DNA from: Sulfurospirillum tamanense
Lineage (GTDB): Bacteria; Campylobacterota; Campylobacteria; Campylobacterales; Campylobacteraceae
Assembly: GCF_016937535.1 (NCBI RefSeq)
Contig: NZ_JAFHKK010000016.1
Span: 1 to 60,042, forward strand
Direction: 5' to 3'
Length of the DNA stretch: 60,042 bases
Shown here: positions 44,106-54,470 of the stretch, piece by piece
How positions within the stretch are numbered: position 1 is the first letter of the stretch
Layout of the letters: each line of letters begins with the position of its first letter
Translations under genes and position numbers: made by a program
The notes under the pieces: model-generated
What the model saw: only the letters and a program-made list of their open reading frames with translations
Database searches by the model: none
What the model was told of the DNA's origin: nothing

Positions 44106-44869
44106 CGTGAATCCCTTATAACAAATGACCCTTGGTAACGCCCAAGGCCAATAAAATCTCGCGCCTCATCTTCGCTTCTAAATCCACCCAAATACACACG
44201 GTAAATCGGGCTTCCATCCAATACGCCCTCTTGCACACTTGCAGGGTATCGCCCCTCTTCCATTTGATGCTCTTTTGCAAAAGCGCGCGCACCCTCAACG
44301 CGTCTAAACGCCCCAATTTGAACCAAAAATTCCCCGCCATCAACCTGCTTGGCTGCCTGCGTTGTTCCGCCAACTTTTCCTGCAAACCCAAGCACATCTA
44401 GGCGCACCGGCGCAGTGCCTGATTGAATCATATCAATGCGTTGTGCGCCCGTATAAGAAAGGTCAATGATACGGCTTGCCACAAAAGGACCACGGTCATT
44501 GATGCGCACCACAATGCTTTTACCATTTTGCAAGTGGGTCACCCGCACCATAGTGTTCATAGGTAGAGTTTTATGCGCTGCGGTCATGGCGTACATGTTA
44601 TAAATCTCACCGTTGGAAGTTTTTTTACCGTGAAAATCTTTCCCGTACCAACTGGCAATTCCACTAAAAGAATCCCCAAGGCTCACTGTTGTGGGGTGGT
44701 AAGTTTTGCCATTGATAGTGTAAGAGCGCATGGTGGCACGGTGCATTTGAGGCGTGTCAATGATTGCGCCTTGAGACTTTGTGGGCGCATAGTACACACG
44801 CTGCTTAGAAGAACAGCCACCCAAGGCCAACAAAAGCATTATACAAATGCCTGTCCTAAGGAACAACAA
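44102..44869 (-). CDS. rlpA: RlpA-like septal ring lytic transglycosylase, lipoprotein
   Basis: 255 residues from a TTG at 44869 (GGGGGTAAG upstream); the later ATG would leave too short a signal. Lipobox LGGC. Double-psi beta-barrel core GIASWYGKDFHGKKTSNGE and VRINDRGPF, then a C-terminal SPOR domain (FLVQIGAFRRVEGA ... YRVYLGGFRSEDEA) that binds denuded glycan at septa. Overlaps mltD by 14 bases. Confidence 0.92.
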   Translation of the reverse strand: MLFLRTGICIMLLLALGGCSSKQRVYYAPTKSQGAIIDTPQMHRATMRSYTINGKTYHPTTVSLGDSFSGIASWYGKDFHGKKTSNGEIYNMYAMTAAHKTLPMNTMVRVTHLQNGKSIVVRINDRGPFVASRIIDLSYTGAQRIDMIQSGTAPVRLDVLGFAGKVGGTTQAAKQVDGGEFLVQIGAFRRVEGARAFAKEHQMEEGRYPASVQEGVLDGSPIYRVYLGGFRSEDEARDFIGLGRYQGSFVIRDSR

Positions 44870-46064
44870 TCTTACCCCCTGGGTGAATCACTGTTGAAGT
44901 AAGATTATTTAAGCGCATTAACTCATTAAGGCCAATGTTAAACTTTCGTGAAATTGATCCCAAGGTGTCCCCTTGGCGCACCACATAGTGCTTGGTTGTA
45001 GGTTTTGCAACAGGAACGATAAGTTTTTGGTTGATACGCAAGGTGTTTGACGAGAGGTTATTAAAGTCTTTGACAACCTTATAAGAGATTCCGTACCGCC
45101 TGCCAATCTCATAGAGCGAATCTCCTTTTTTGACCACATGAACATAAAAAGCTTCCGATCCGTCTGAGGGTTTAAAATTTTGCGTAAACAGGGACTTTTT
45201 ATCATAAGGAATGTACACCACATACTCTTTAACGTTAGGCGGTGTAAAAAAGTAATTCAGGTGAATGTTGTACTCTTTTACAATCTTTACTGGCAATCCA
45301 GTACTTTTGGCAATGTCGCTTAACGTCGTACCGCCAGGAACTATTATAGGCGCAAAAGTAGAGCTACTACCTTGGTTCATCAAATAATCCCCATCATGCC
45401 CAATGATAAAATCTGCACTCCCTGAGAGGTGCGCCATGGTGAGAATCTTTCGGATGTAGTTGCGGGTTTCTCTGGGAACGTATTTTTTATTAGGGTCAAG
45501 CAACACACTCAACTCGTCAGTTCCAGCTTCAATGATTGCGCGGCGCACGCGGCCTTCACCGCAATTGTACGCCATGGCAGCAAGGTACCATTTGCCAAAA
45601 TCATCGTGCAGGTATTGCAAAAACTTAATGGCCGCTTCGGTAGATTTAATGGGGTCACGGCGCTCGTCTACGTATTCGTCAATCACTAAACCAAATTTTC
45701 TTCCTGTGTAAGGCATAAATTGCCACAAACCCACAGCTCTAGCACTCGAATACGCGCGCGCAGAAAAATTAGACTCGGTCATCGCTAAGTATAAAAATGC
45801 ATCAGGAATCCCCGCATCTGCAATCATCTGACGCACGATAGGCACAAACTGATAGCCACGCTCCAAAATATTCAAGAAATGGCGGGTACGGTACAAGTCG
45901 AGGTCGTCGCGCATGGAGAGCAAAATAGGGTCATTTAAAAAAGAGGTGTCAATGTCAAGGCTTTTCAAAACCCGCTGTTGTTGCGTGTAATTGTTTTCGG
46001 TAACAAAATAGGCAAAGAGTGTATTTGCGCAGAGAAAAAAGGCTAGCATAAAGCGCCAAAGCAT
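44856..46064 (-). CDS. mltD: Membrane-bound lytic murein transglycosylase D with LysM repeats
   Basis: 402 residues. Signal peptide, SLT domain (YLAMTESNFSARAYSSARAVGLWQFMP with catalytic Glu, AAMAYNCGEGRV) and two clear C-terminal LysM domains (HVVKKGDSLYEIGRRYGIS and YVVRQGDTLGSISRKFNIG), plus a weaker LysM-like segment before them. Peptidoglycan remodelling. The 119-base gap upstream (46065-46183) contains a small GCACC/GGTGC hairpin but no clear promoter. Confidence 0.93.
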   Translation of the reverse strand: MLWRFMLAFFLCANTLFAYFVTENNYTQQQRVLKSLDIDTSFLNDPILLSMRDDLDLYRTRHFLNILERGYQFVPIVRQMIADAGIPDAFLYLAMTESNFSARAYSSARAVGLWQFMPYTGRKFGLVIDEYVDERRDPIKSTEAAIKFLQYLHDDFGKWYLAAMAYNCGEGRVRRAIIEAGTDELSVLLDPNKKYVPRETRNYIRKILTMAHLSGSADFIIGHDGDYLMNQGSSSTFAPIIVPGGTTLSDIAKSTGLPVKIVKEYNIHLNYFFTPPNVKEYVVYIPYDKKSLFTQNFKPSDGSEAFYVHVVKKGDSLYEIGRRYGISYKVVKDFNNLSSNTLRINQKLIVPVAKPTTKHYVVRQGDTLGSISRKFNIGLNELMRLNNLTSTVIHPGGKIVVP

Positions 46065-46183
46065 GAGAATCCTTTAGGGTTAAATCAGAGGGGAAAGCAA
46101 AGCTCTAAAAGCTACGCTAACGCTAAGTTCTCCTTGGTGGAGAGCTTGTGCACCTTTGGTGCTTTTAAAAGATTTATCGTACC

Positions 46184-46975
46184 TTAATCTAACTTTTCAA
46201 ATGCTTTAAAAAGGGCTTTAGCATTTTGAGTAGTTAACGCCATTAACGCCTCTTCGCTCATCCCAAGGACGCGCGCCAAATGGCTCGCTACGTAGGCAGT
46301 GTAGGCAGGTTCGTTACGTTCCCCGCGTTTGGGGTGCGGGGTAAGATAAGGCGCATCGGTTTCAAGTACCAGTTTATCTTTAGGAATGCGCGTTACGATT
46401 TCACCCAATTTTTTCTCGTTTTTAAAGGTCAACACCCCGCCAATGCCAAAATAAAAATTGGCCGCCGCTAAGGGCAACAAGACTTCACTGGCGTTATAGC
46501 AGTGCAACACACCTGAGGGCACCTTGCCTGCAGCAAAGGTGTTGAGCATTTCAAAACTGTCCGCACTGGATTCTCTCACATGAACAATGAGAGGTTTTTG
46601 GTGCTTGGTAGCCAAGGCAATGTGGGCGCGAAACACCTCTTTTTGGGCCGCTTTTTCCTCTATCTTGGCCTGCTCGTCTTTAGGAAGGCGAAAATAGTCC
46701 AACCCGCACTCTCCCACGGCGATGCATTTTTCATCTTGCAAATAGTGCTCTAACACCTGCTCATCGTACTGCGCATGATGGTAAGGATGCACGCCTGCGG
46801 CGTAAAATACATGGGGATAACGGTGGGCGATGGCCTTAGCTTTTGGCAAATCTTCGATGTCGGCCCCTGGAAGCATGATGCCTTTCACGCCCGCTTCCAA
46901 AGCCCGCGCAATCACCGTGTCCAAATCCTCGGTGTAGCGCGCGTCGTCTAGGTGGCAATGGGTGTCGATAATCAT
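46184..46975 (-). CDS. tatD: TatD-family metal-dependent hydrolase
   Basis: 263 residues. TIM-barrel metallo-hydrolase motifs: DTHCHLDD at the N-terminus, GVHPYH, GECGLDYF, HVRES, HCYN and LETDAPYL. Family members are 3'-5' DNases or tRNA quality-control nucleases. The ATG overlaps the response regulator stop. Confidence 0.95.
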   Translation of the reverse strand: MIIDTHCHLDDARYTEDLDTVIARALEAGVKGIMLPGADIEDLPKAKAIAHRYPHVFYAAGVHPYHHAQYDEQVLEHYLQDEKCIAVGECGLDYFRLPKDEQAKIEEKAAQKEVFRAHIALATKHQKPLIVHVRESSADSFEMLNTFAAGKVPSGVLHCYNASEVLLPLAAANFYFGIGGVLTFKNEKKLGEIVTRIPKDKLVLETDAPYLTPHPKRGERNEPAYTAYVASHLARVLGMSEEALMALTTQNAKALFKAFEKLD

Positions 46976-48231
46976 GCTCTCTCCTCGTAAATCTCAACAC
47001 GGTTACGCCCTTGGTGTTTGGCTTCGCCCAAGGCTTCATCGGCGCGCTCAAGCAAGCTCTCCACCTGTGTTTCTCCCTCAAAAGCAAGGCCCATAGAAAC
47101 CGTAATGCGCACCTCTTTTCCCCTTACATGTAAAGGCTGGTTGGCCAAATGGGCGCGCATTTTCACAAACCAACGCAAGGCTTCCTCTTTGCTTACATGC
47201 TTCAACAAAACACCAAATTCTGCTCCGCCAAACCTGCCAATGGCATCTACTCCCTTTGCTTCCCCGCGCAAAGTGCTTGCCACAGAGCTTAGCACCCTAT
47301 CGCCTGCTTCATATCCGTGTGTTTCGTTGATAGCTTTAAGTTGATCAATATCCACAATCCCAAAAGCATAAGACTCTTTTTTCTCTTTTGCTTCATCCAA
47401 ATACGCTTCTACTTGGCGTAAAAAATGACGTCGTTCCAACGCTCCCGTGAGACCATCGGTCGTTCCAAGCATGGCGATAGTTTCGATGTTTTCCATGGCT
47501 TCAATGGTGTTGTTCACTCTACATGTAAGCTCTTCTTTGCCAAAGGGTTTAATGATAAAATCATTGGCGCCATGTTTTAAAAACTTGGCCGCCATGCTCT
47601 CTTCTTCACTGGAGGAAATAGCAATGATGCCAAGCTCGTGTTTGCTTTTTGTTTTGCGAAGCTCCAACACCAATTCCATGCCATTAATCACAGGCATGTG
47701 ATAGTCTGTCACCACTAAACTAATGTCATCATGGTCTTCAAAATAGCGCAGGGCTTCCTCCCCGTGCGCCGCCACAAGGACTTTAAACTGTTGGCTTTGA
47801 AGCAGCATCTTAGTGCGGTTACGCGACGTGATGGCGCTGTCTACCACAAGCACCTTGTGCTGGGTGTTTTTACGCAACCTGTCAATCATACTAAAGATGT
47901 AGTTCACATCGTCCATGTTGCCTTTAAAGACATAATCCACGATGGGTTTTTCTTCAAAAAGCGCTTTGGTTTTTTTGTCGATGTTGCCCGTTAAAACAAT
48001 GACAAGCATCCCAAGTTCTAACACATAATCCACAATCTCTCCATCAGGAGCATCGGGTAAGTTTAAATCCAACAGGGCAATAAAATAGTCATTGGCGTGT
48101 TTTAAAAATACCTTCGCCTCTTCCATAGAATGGGCCACATCCACTTGCATTCCCAAGGAGCTTTCCGTTTTTTTGGCCAAGAGTTTGGCGAGGGCTTTGT
48201 TGTCTTCTACCAGTAAAATTTTTTCTCGCAT
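46972..48231 (-). CDS. cbrR: Response regulator, REC-REC-GGDEF (CbrR type)
   Basis: 419 residues: REC1 with phospho-acceptor in LLDLNLPD (about residue 56), REC2 with VVTDYHMPVINGMEL and the SSEE/KPF switch residues, then a GGDEF domain. The signature is GGAEF, with Ala at the metal-contacting third position, so cyclase activity may be reduced. The same architecture and operon position belong to CbrR, the bile-resistance regulator of Campylobacter jejuni. Two TACATGTA copies (LHV and LTC frames). Confidence 0.9.
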   Translation of the reverse strand: MREKILLVEDNKALAKLLAKKTESSLGMQVDVAHSMEEAKVFLKHANDYFIALLDLNLPDAPDGEIVDYVLELGMLVIVLTGNIDKKTKALFEEKPIVDYVFKGNMDDVNYIFSMIDRLRKNTQHKVLVVDSAITSRNRTKMLLQSQQFKVLVAAHGEEALRYFEDHDDISLVVTDYHMPVINGMELVLELRKTKSKHELGIIAISSSEEESMAAKFLKHGANDFIIKPFGKEELTCRVNNTIEAMENIETIAMLGTTDGLTGALERRHFLRQVEAYLDEAKEKKESYAFGIVDIDQLKAINETHGYEAGDRVLSSVASTLRGEAKGVDAIGRFGGAEFGVLLKHVSKEEALRWFVKMRAHLANQPLHVRGKEVRITVSMGLAFEGETQVESLLERADEALGEAKHQGRNRVEIYEERA

Positions 48232-48251
48232 AGGCTACTGCATTCCTTATG

Positions 48252-49775
48252 TTAGGGTTCTAATAAAGAGAGGGCTAGCTCCCTTGCTTCAGAAGTGATG
48301 GCTTCACCACTCACCATGCGCGCTACTTCTTCCACGCGCTCTTTGGGGCTTAAAAGCCGCACAATGCTTTGTCCCTCTTTTTTCTCCACCACAAAATGTT
48401 GGTCGGCCTTAGAAGAAAGTTGTGGTTGGTGGGAGATGGCAAAAATCTGGTACGACCGAGAGAGGGATTTGAGGACATTGGCGACACTCATAGACTCTTT
48501 GCCGCTTAAGTTTGCGTCCACTTCGTCCAAGATGAGCACACCGCTTCCGCTGTTGAGCACTTCTTGGGCGGTGGCGATAAAAGCAAGGCGCAAACGGTTA
48601 AATTCCCCTGAGCTGATGGAGCGCACTTCAACGCCTTCAAGCACGACTTCAAGGGAATCTGCGCCCGTTTGGCTCACTTCACAAGGGGCCATCACCACAC
48701 GCGCACCGTGCAAATAGAGGGCTTTTAAAAACCCGTTGATACGCGCTTCTAACGCCCCAAGGGCCTTCGCGCGCTCACTGCTTAGGTACGCTGCTTTAAC
48801 CTTGACTTCACCTCGAAGGACTTCGTGACGCTCCTCTAGGGCTTTTTTTTCAAAGGCGATGTTTTCGTAGCGGCTCAGTTCTTCTTTGCGTTTTTGCAAG
48901 TGCGCCAAAATCTCTTCAATGGTTCCGTAGCGGTTTTTGAGGGTGCTGATTTTTTCGATACGGTCTAGTAACGCTTCCACGTCCGCTTCTTCCAAATCCC
49001 CCAACCGTTCGCTGGCTTGTTCAAAATGCATCCGCAGTTCGTTCATGCTTGCGTCAAAAAAATCGCTCGGAATGTCGCTGTGGCTTAGGGCTTCATGCAC
49101 CGCGCTTTCAAACTCAAAAATCCCCTCAGCTTTGGACAAAGCGACTTCGAGTTTTTCCTTTTTGGAGAGCATTTTTTTAAAGCGCATCAAGTCGTCGTCT
49201 TCCCCAAGCTTGGGGCTAACCTCTTCGATTTTTTGAATCTCAAAGCGTGCAAATTCACGCAACTCTTCCACACGACGCTCTTCGTCTTCCACGCGCTTTA
49301 GGGCTTCTTTGGCGGTTTTGTATTCCGCAAAAAGGGTTCCAAACGCCACTTTTTCTTGGGCAAATTTTGGCGTTTTAATACTTCCGTCCAAGAGGCTCAA
49401 AAGGGCTTCGGGGCTAAATTCGTTGCTCTCTTTCACCGAAAGGTAGCGCACCGCGTCTTTGCACACGTAGGTCATGTTTTTGCGTGAGAGCATTTGGCCG
49501 TTGACAAAGTAGCGCACGCTTTTTTGTTTGACACAGCGCAACACATTGGGCTCTTCCGCTTCGATACCCACTTCTTCGAGTGCCAAAGGGCCATTAAGCG
49601 CTGCTTCTAGCAAAGTGGCGTCGCTTTCTTGAAACCCAAACAAGGCTAAAAATGCGCGCATGAGTACTGATTTTCCCGCACCACTAGGACCCGTAAAGGC
49701 GATGAGGCCGGGTGCAAAGGTTAAATCTGCTTCTTTAAAACTTAAGTGGTCTTTGACCAACAACCGTTCAATCAT
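48252..49775 (-). CDS. recN: DNA repair ATPase RecN
   Basis: 507 residues. SMC-like: Walker [11 protein letters not shown], long coiled coils, signature [12 protein letters not shown], Walker [16 protein letters not shown]. Double-strand break repair and natural transformation competence in relatives. The start overlaps the nadK stop by 4 bases. Confidence 0.96.
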   Translation of the reverse strand: MIERLLVKDHLSFKEADLTFAPGLIAFTGPSGAGKSVLMRAFLALFGFQESDATLLEAALNGPLALEEVGIEAEEPNVLRCVKQKSVRYFVNGQMLSRKNMTYVCKDAVRYLSVKESNEFSPEALLSLLDGSIKTPKFAQEKVAFGTLFAEYKTAKEALKRVEDEERRVEELREFARFEIQKIEEVSPKLGEDDDLMRFKKMLSKKEKLEVALSKAEGIFEFESAVHEALSHSDIPSDFFDASMNELRMHFEQASERLGDLEEADVEALLDRIEKISTLKNRYGTIEEILAHLQKRKEELSRYENIAFEKKALEERHEVLRGEVKVKAAYLSSERAKALGALEARINGFLKALYLHGARVVMAPCEVSQTGADSLEVVLEGVEVRSISSGEFNRLRLAFIATAQEVLNSGSGVLILDEVDANLSGKESMSVANVLKSLSRSYQIFAISHQPQLSSKADQHFVVEKKEGQSIVRLLSPKERVEEVARMVSGEAITSEARELALSLLEP

Positions 49776-50647
49776 TCATCCCCCCAGCGGAGTTTATCTT
49801 TCAGTACGTCAAAATAATTGCGCTCTTTTTTGTGCATCAAGTAGGCACTTTTTGGCGCAATGCCAAGCTCTATGCTCTCAAATTCACTCATGGCGTAGGT
49901 GTCTTGGCCATCCACCACCACGACCGTTTCGTCTAAACTTTTGAGCGTAATGCGAAACTCCACGGGCAACACCATGGGGCGTTGGGTTAAAGAGTGCGGG
50001 CAAATGGGCGTCAAGATGAGCGCTTGGGTTAAAGGAAACACGATAGGCCCGCCCGCGGAGAGGTTGTACGCAGTAGAACCCGTGGGCGTGCAAACGATGA
50101 CGCCATCGCCGTGGTAAGAGTTGAACAATTCTCCGTTGATAAACGCGTCGATTTTGGCCATAGCGGAAATGGAAGCGCGGGAAAAAACCACGTCATTAAA
50201 CGCCACTTTACGCACTTCATGGTCGTCTTTTTTAAGCACCACTTCAAGCATCATGCGTGTGTCAATGCGGTACTCGCCCGCCACCAACGACTCCACAAAA
50301 TCCTCAATCTCTTCCAAACGCACATCGGTCAAAAATCCCAACTGCCCCGCATGAATCCCAAGCACAGGAATGCCGTACATGTAACTTTGCCGACACACGG
50401 AAATAAGGGTGCCATCGCCCCCAAGAGAGACGAGCATGTCGCATTTTTTGCACAGCGCGTCTAGAGGAAGGCCTTTTGGAAGGCCTAGCATGTGTGCGCT
50501 TTTTTCTTCTACATGTAAGGCGATACCATGGGCTTGTAGTGCCTTTTCCAGACGCTTTACATGTAAGAGCACATCGCTATTGGGGCGCGCCACAAGACCA
50601 ACATGCGCTAACGAGGCTAAGGGATGGGTGGGTTTGATGATTTTCAT
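49772..50647 (-). CDS. nadK: NAD kinase
   Basis: 291 residues. NAD-kinase signature [12 protein letters not shown] and the glycine-rich [16 protein letters not shown]. Phosphorylates NAD to NADP. First gene of the nadK-to-mrdA operon. No Shine-Dalgarno sequence precedes the ATG, and the best -10 (TAAAAT, 50660-50655, in TGGTAAAAT) would start transcription almost at the ATG, suggesting a leaderless message. Three TACATGTA copies lie in the gene. Confidence 0.95.
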   Translation of the reverse strand: MKIIKPTHPLASLAHVGLVARPNSDVLLHVKRLEKALQAHGIALHVEEKSAHMLGLPKGLPLDALCKKCDMLVSLGGDGTLISVCRQSYMYGIPVLGIHAGQLGFLTDVRLEEIEDFVESLVAGEYRIDTRMMLEVVLKKDDHEVRKVAFNDVVFSRASISAMAKIDAFINGELFNSYHGDGVIVCTPTGSTAYNLSAGGPIVFPLTQALILTPICPHSLTQRPMVLPVEFRITLKSLDETVVVVDGQDTYAMSEFESIELGIAPKSAYLMHKKERNYFDVLKDKLRWGDE

Positions 50648-50687
50648 AAGGGGGATTTTACCATATTCTTAGAAGATGAGGCGGAGG

Positions 50688-50705
50688 GGCTTTACATGTA
50701 AAGCC
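50688..50705. repeat. 18-base GGCTTTACATGTAAAGCC palindrome upstream of nadK
   Basis: Perfect palindrome, 40 bases upstream of the nadK start. A near copy, TTTAACATGTAAAC, lies about 45 bases further on. Part of the TACATGTA family; its location near the -35 region would allow an operator role. Confidence 0.7.
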
Positions 50706-50785
50706 ATTTATTTGGTCTTAATACAGTGTGATGTTTTATCTTTAACATGTAAACACCTTCTCTTTAGTTTATAAAGTGAATAAAT

Positions 50786-50819
50786 ATGTATTGACAATAC
50801 ATCTACAAAATACTACAAT
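50786..50819 (+). promoter_or_regulatory. Toxin-antitoxin promoter with overlapping dyad
   Basis: Canonical -35 TTGACA (50791-50796), 17-base spacer, -10 TACAAT (50814-50819). A dyad ATGTATT-GAC-AATACAT (50786-50802) covers the -35, the arrangement expected for autorepression by a ribbon-helix-helix antitoxin. Confidence 0.7.
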
Positions 50820-50844
50820 ATTTCATCAACGATAAGGAAAAATT

Positions 50845-51126
50845 GTGGATAAAATCATTCGTTGGGACGAAGCAAAAAATCAACTCTTGCAACTTCAACG
50901 AGGGGTGAGTTTTGAAGAGGTGCTTGCGCTAATTGAGCAAGGTACCATTTTAAATCGCCTCGCGCACCCCAACCATGAAAAATACCCCCATCAAGAGATT
51001 TTTGTCGTTGAACTGAAAGGCTATATTTGGTATGTTCCTTTCGTGGAAAATGAGAGTGAAATATTTTTAAAGACAATTATTCCTAGTCGAAAATTGGTCA
51101 AATCCTTTGGAGGGAAAAAACAATGA
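50845..51126 (+). CDS. BrnT-like toxin of a type II toxin-antitoxin pair
   Basis: 93 residues, GTG start after AAGGAAAA. BrnT/DUF497-like features: IRWDEAKNQ at the N-terminus, RGVSFEEVLALI and a C-terminal basic strand KTIIPSRKLVKSF. BrnT toxins are RelE-fold ribonucleases. The next gene, overlapping by 4 bases, encodes a CopG/BrnA-like protein, which supports the assignment; toxin-first order is typical of brnTA. Similarity is moderate. Confidence 0.75.
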   Translation: MDKIIRWDEAKNQLLQLQRGVSFEEVLALIEQGTILNRLAHPNHEKYPHQEIFVVELKGYIWYVPFVENESEIFLKTIIPSRKLVKSFGGKKQ

Positions 51127-51413
51127 AAACAAAAAAAATAGTCCTAGATACCGAAGAAGCAGAACTCCTCGGAGAGATAGAAGCAGGCGAATGGCGTGAA
51201 AAACCATTAGACAAACAAGAGCTAAGTGTGTACCAAAACCACGCCAAATACACTAAATCATTGAATGAAAAAAGACAAACCACCATTCGCTTTTCCGTCA
51301 GCGACCTAGCCGTCCTCAAAGCAAAATCCAAAGAGCTAGGTATCGGGTATCAAAACCTCATTCAAGCGTTGGTGCATAACTATGTCAAGGGGAAAATTAC
51401 GTTGGAGGTGTGA
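51123..51413 (+). CDS. CopG/BrnA-like antitoxin (ribbon-helix-helix)
   Basis: 96 residues. N-terminal acidic segment (VLDTEEAELLGEIEAGEW) common in antitoxins, and a C-terminal RHH DNA-binding region RQTTIRFSVSDLAVLKAKSK followed by ELGIGYQNLIQALVHNYV. It would neutralise the upstream toxin and repress the shared promoter. Overlap ATGA with the toxin stop. Confidence 0.82.
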   Translation: MKTKKIVLDTEEAELLGEIEAGEWREKPLDKQELSVYQNHAKYTKSLNEKRQTTIRFSVSDLAVLKAKSKELGIGYQNLIQALVHNYVKGKITLEV

Positions 51414-51527
51414 GTTTTTATTCTTTGATATACAAGCGCAGAATGAAACAAATCTTTATATGCGATAAAGATGAATAAAAAGTGCCCTTGCTCTATCGCA
51501 TTAGTCTTCTTGATATTAAGGAAAAAC

Positions 51528-52181
51528 GTGGAAACTTTGGAGGATTATTTTAAAAACACAGACTCTGCAATTAGGTCATTGTTTAATATACTATTGGAAG
51601 ACGAAAGACGATTTGTTGATAATTTTGTTAAATTAGTCTCCACTATACAAACAGCATTGCCAGAGAGTATTAAAGATTATAAATCACAATCCAACTCAAT
51701 GATTTTTTCCAAAAATGTTATCGCAGGTTCGATTCTTCAAATTGCATATATGGCTATAAAACTTTATTCAAAAAACGAGACAAAAAATTCTTTTTTATCT
51801 GAGAGCGAAAATTTTATTAACGATAATAAACTCCAATACGCAGTTAATCGAAACAAAACATTTAAATTTAATACAAAGTTTTGCGCGGGCAGAGAAATTG
51901 GAAATATGCCAATGGGGTTAGTTATTTATGCTGCGCGAAATCAATTTAATCATATGGATCAACGTATCATGGATTTGGATGATCTAGCAAATAAATTAAT
52001 ATTGGATGATTTATACAAAAACTTTCCTCAAAAAATTAATGATTTTGATTTGAATATTTATGGAGATAATACCACCCTTGTCTCATATTCTATTTTAGAT
52101 GTCTTGGGCTGGACATTTCGCACCTCCAAAAACCCATACGAATCCTACAAACAAGATATAAATGAGGCATTATTGTGTTAA
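51528..52181 (+). CDS. Unknown AT-rich protein with HEPN-like R-x4-H motif
   Basis: 217 residues from a GTG with AAGGAAAAAC upstream; an in-frame ATG at 51471 has no ribosome binding site. Largely helical, visibly more AT-rich than neighbouring genes. The segment IYAARNQFNHMDQR contains R-N-x3-H, the RNase active-site pattern of HEPN domains (Rx4-6H). I recognise no named family. Location beside a toxin-antitoxin pair suggests an accessory or defence function. Assignment as HEPN is tentative. Confidence 0.6.
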   Translation: METLEDYFKNTDSAIRSLFNILLEDERRFVDNFVKLVSTIQTALPESIKDYKSQSNSMIFSKNVIAGSILQIAYMAIKLYSKNETKNSFLSESENFINDNKLQYAVNRNKTFKFNTKFCAGREIGNMPMGLVIYAARNQFNHMDQRIMDLDDLANKLILDDLYKNFPQKINDFDLNIYGDNTTLVSYSILDVLGWTFRTSKNPYESYKQDINEALLC

Positions 52182-52199
52182 GCTTTACCACAAACCTGA

Positions 52200-52227
52200 G
52201 AAAAAAAAGGGGGGGCTAACACCCCCC
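52200..52227 (-). terminator. Rho-independent terminator of thiC
   Basis: On the minus strand: stem GGGGGG/CCCCCC with loop TGTTAG (52227-52210), then a run of at least eight T. It begins right after the thiC stop. Confidence 0.9.
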
Positions 52228-54203
<1,976 letters not shown>

Positions 54204-54221
54204 GACAATGACAAAAAGTGC

Positions 54222-54227
54222 ATTATA
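54222..54227 (-). promoter_or_regulatory. thiC promoter -10
   Basis: TATAAT on the minus strand; the predicted transcript starts near 54215, a dozen bases before the riboswitch. Confidence 0.65.
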
Positions 54228-54272
54228 CAAACCCTGTGTAAAAACTCACTTAATATGGCAGTGCATCAAAAA

Positions 54273-54396
54273 TCTTAAGCACAGACTAAACAGGCTTTTG
54301 AGCGGATTTTTGAGCCCATCAAACCCTCGGAGATTTGTCATGGATGATAAATCGAGAATGAGCGAAAAAGCCTGTTTGGTCTGTGCTTTTTTAAGA
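54273..54396. repeat. Long imperfect inverted repeat with nested hairpin
   Basis: Left arm 54273-54299 (TCTTAAGCACAGACTAAACA then GGCTTTT) pairs with right arm 54366-54396 (AAAAGCCTGTTTGGTCTGTG then CTTTTTTAAGA), one mismatch plus a 4-base T insertion. The 66-base interior holds a second hairpin, GATTTGTCAT/ATGATAAATC (54332-54353). Located between the divergent thiC promoter and aspS. It could be a structured RNA, a miniature mobile element or a leader; no coding sense is seen. The rest of 54097-54470 is the thiC leader and the aspS promoter region. Confidence 0.75.
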
Positions 54397-54470
54397 TAAG
54401 CCGTGCACAAGCAAGGTTTTGGTACACTTTAGCCTTTTAAAATTTCCAAAGCTCCCACAAGGAAGACAGA

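Noticed and set aside
46065-46183. tRNA or small RNA in the gap before mltD
   Set aside because: Only short hairpins (GCACC/GGTGC and a CTCC/GGAG pair) are visible; no cloverleaf and no T tract.
50376-50383. Copy of TACATGTA at 50376 as an intergenic operator
   Set aside because: It lies inside the nadK coding region (read Ser-Tyr-Met-Tyr), so it was counted only as a member of the dispersed family.
54208-54399. 63-codon frame across the inverted repeat
   Set aside because: No ribosome binding site; it spans the palindromic arms and the thiC promoter, so it is not a credible gene.
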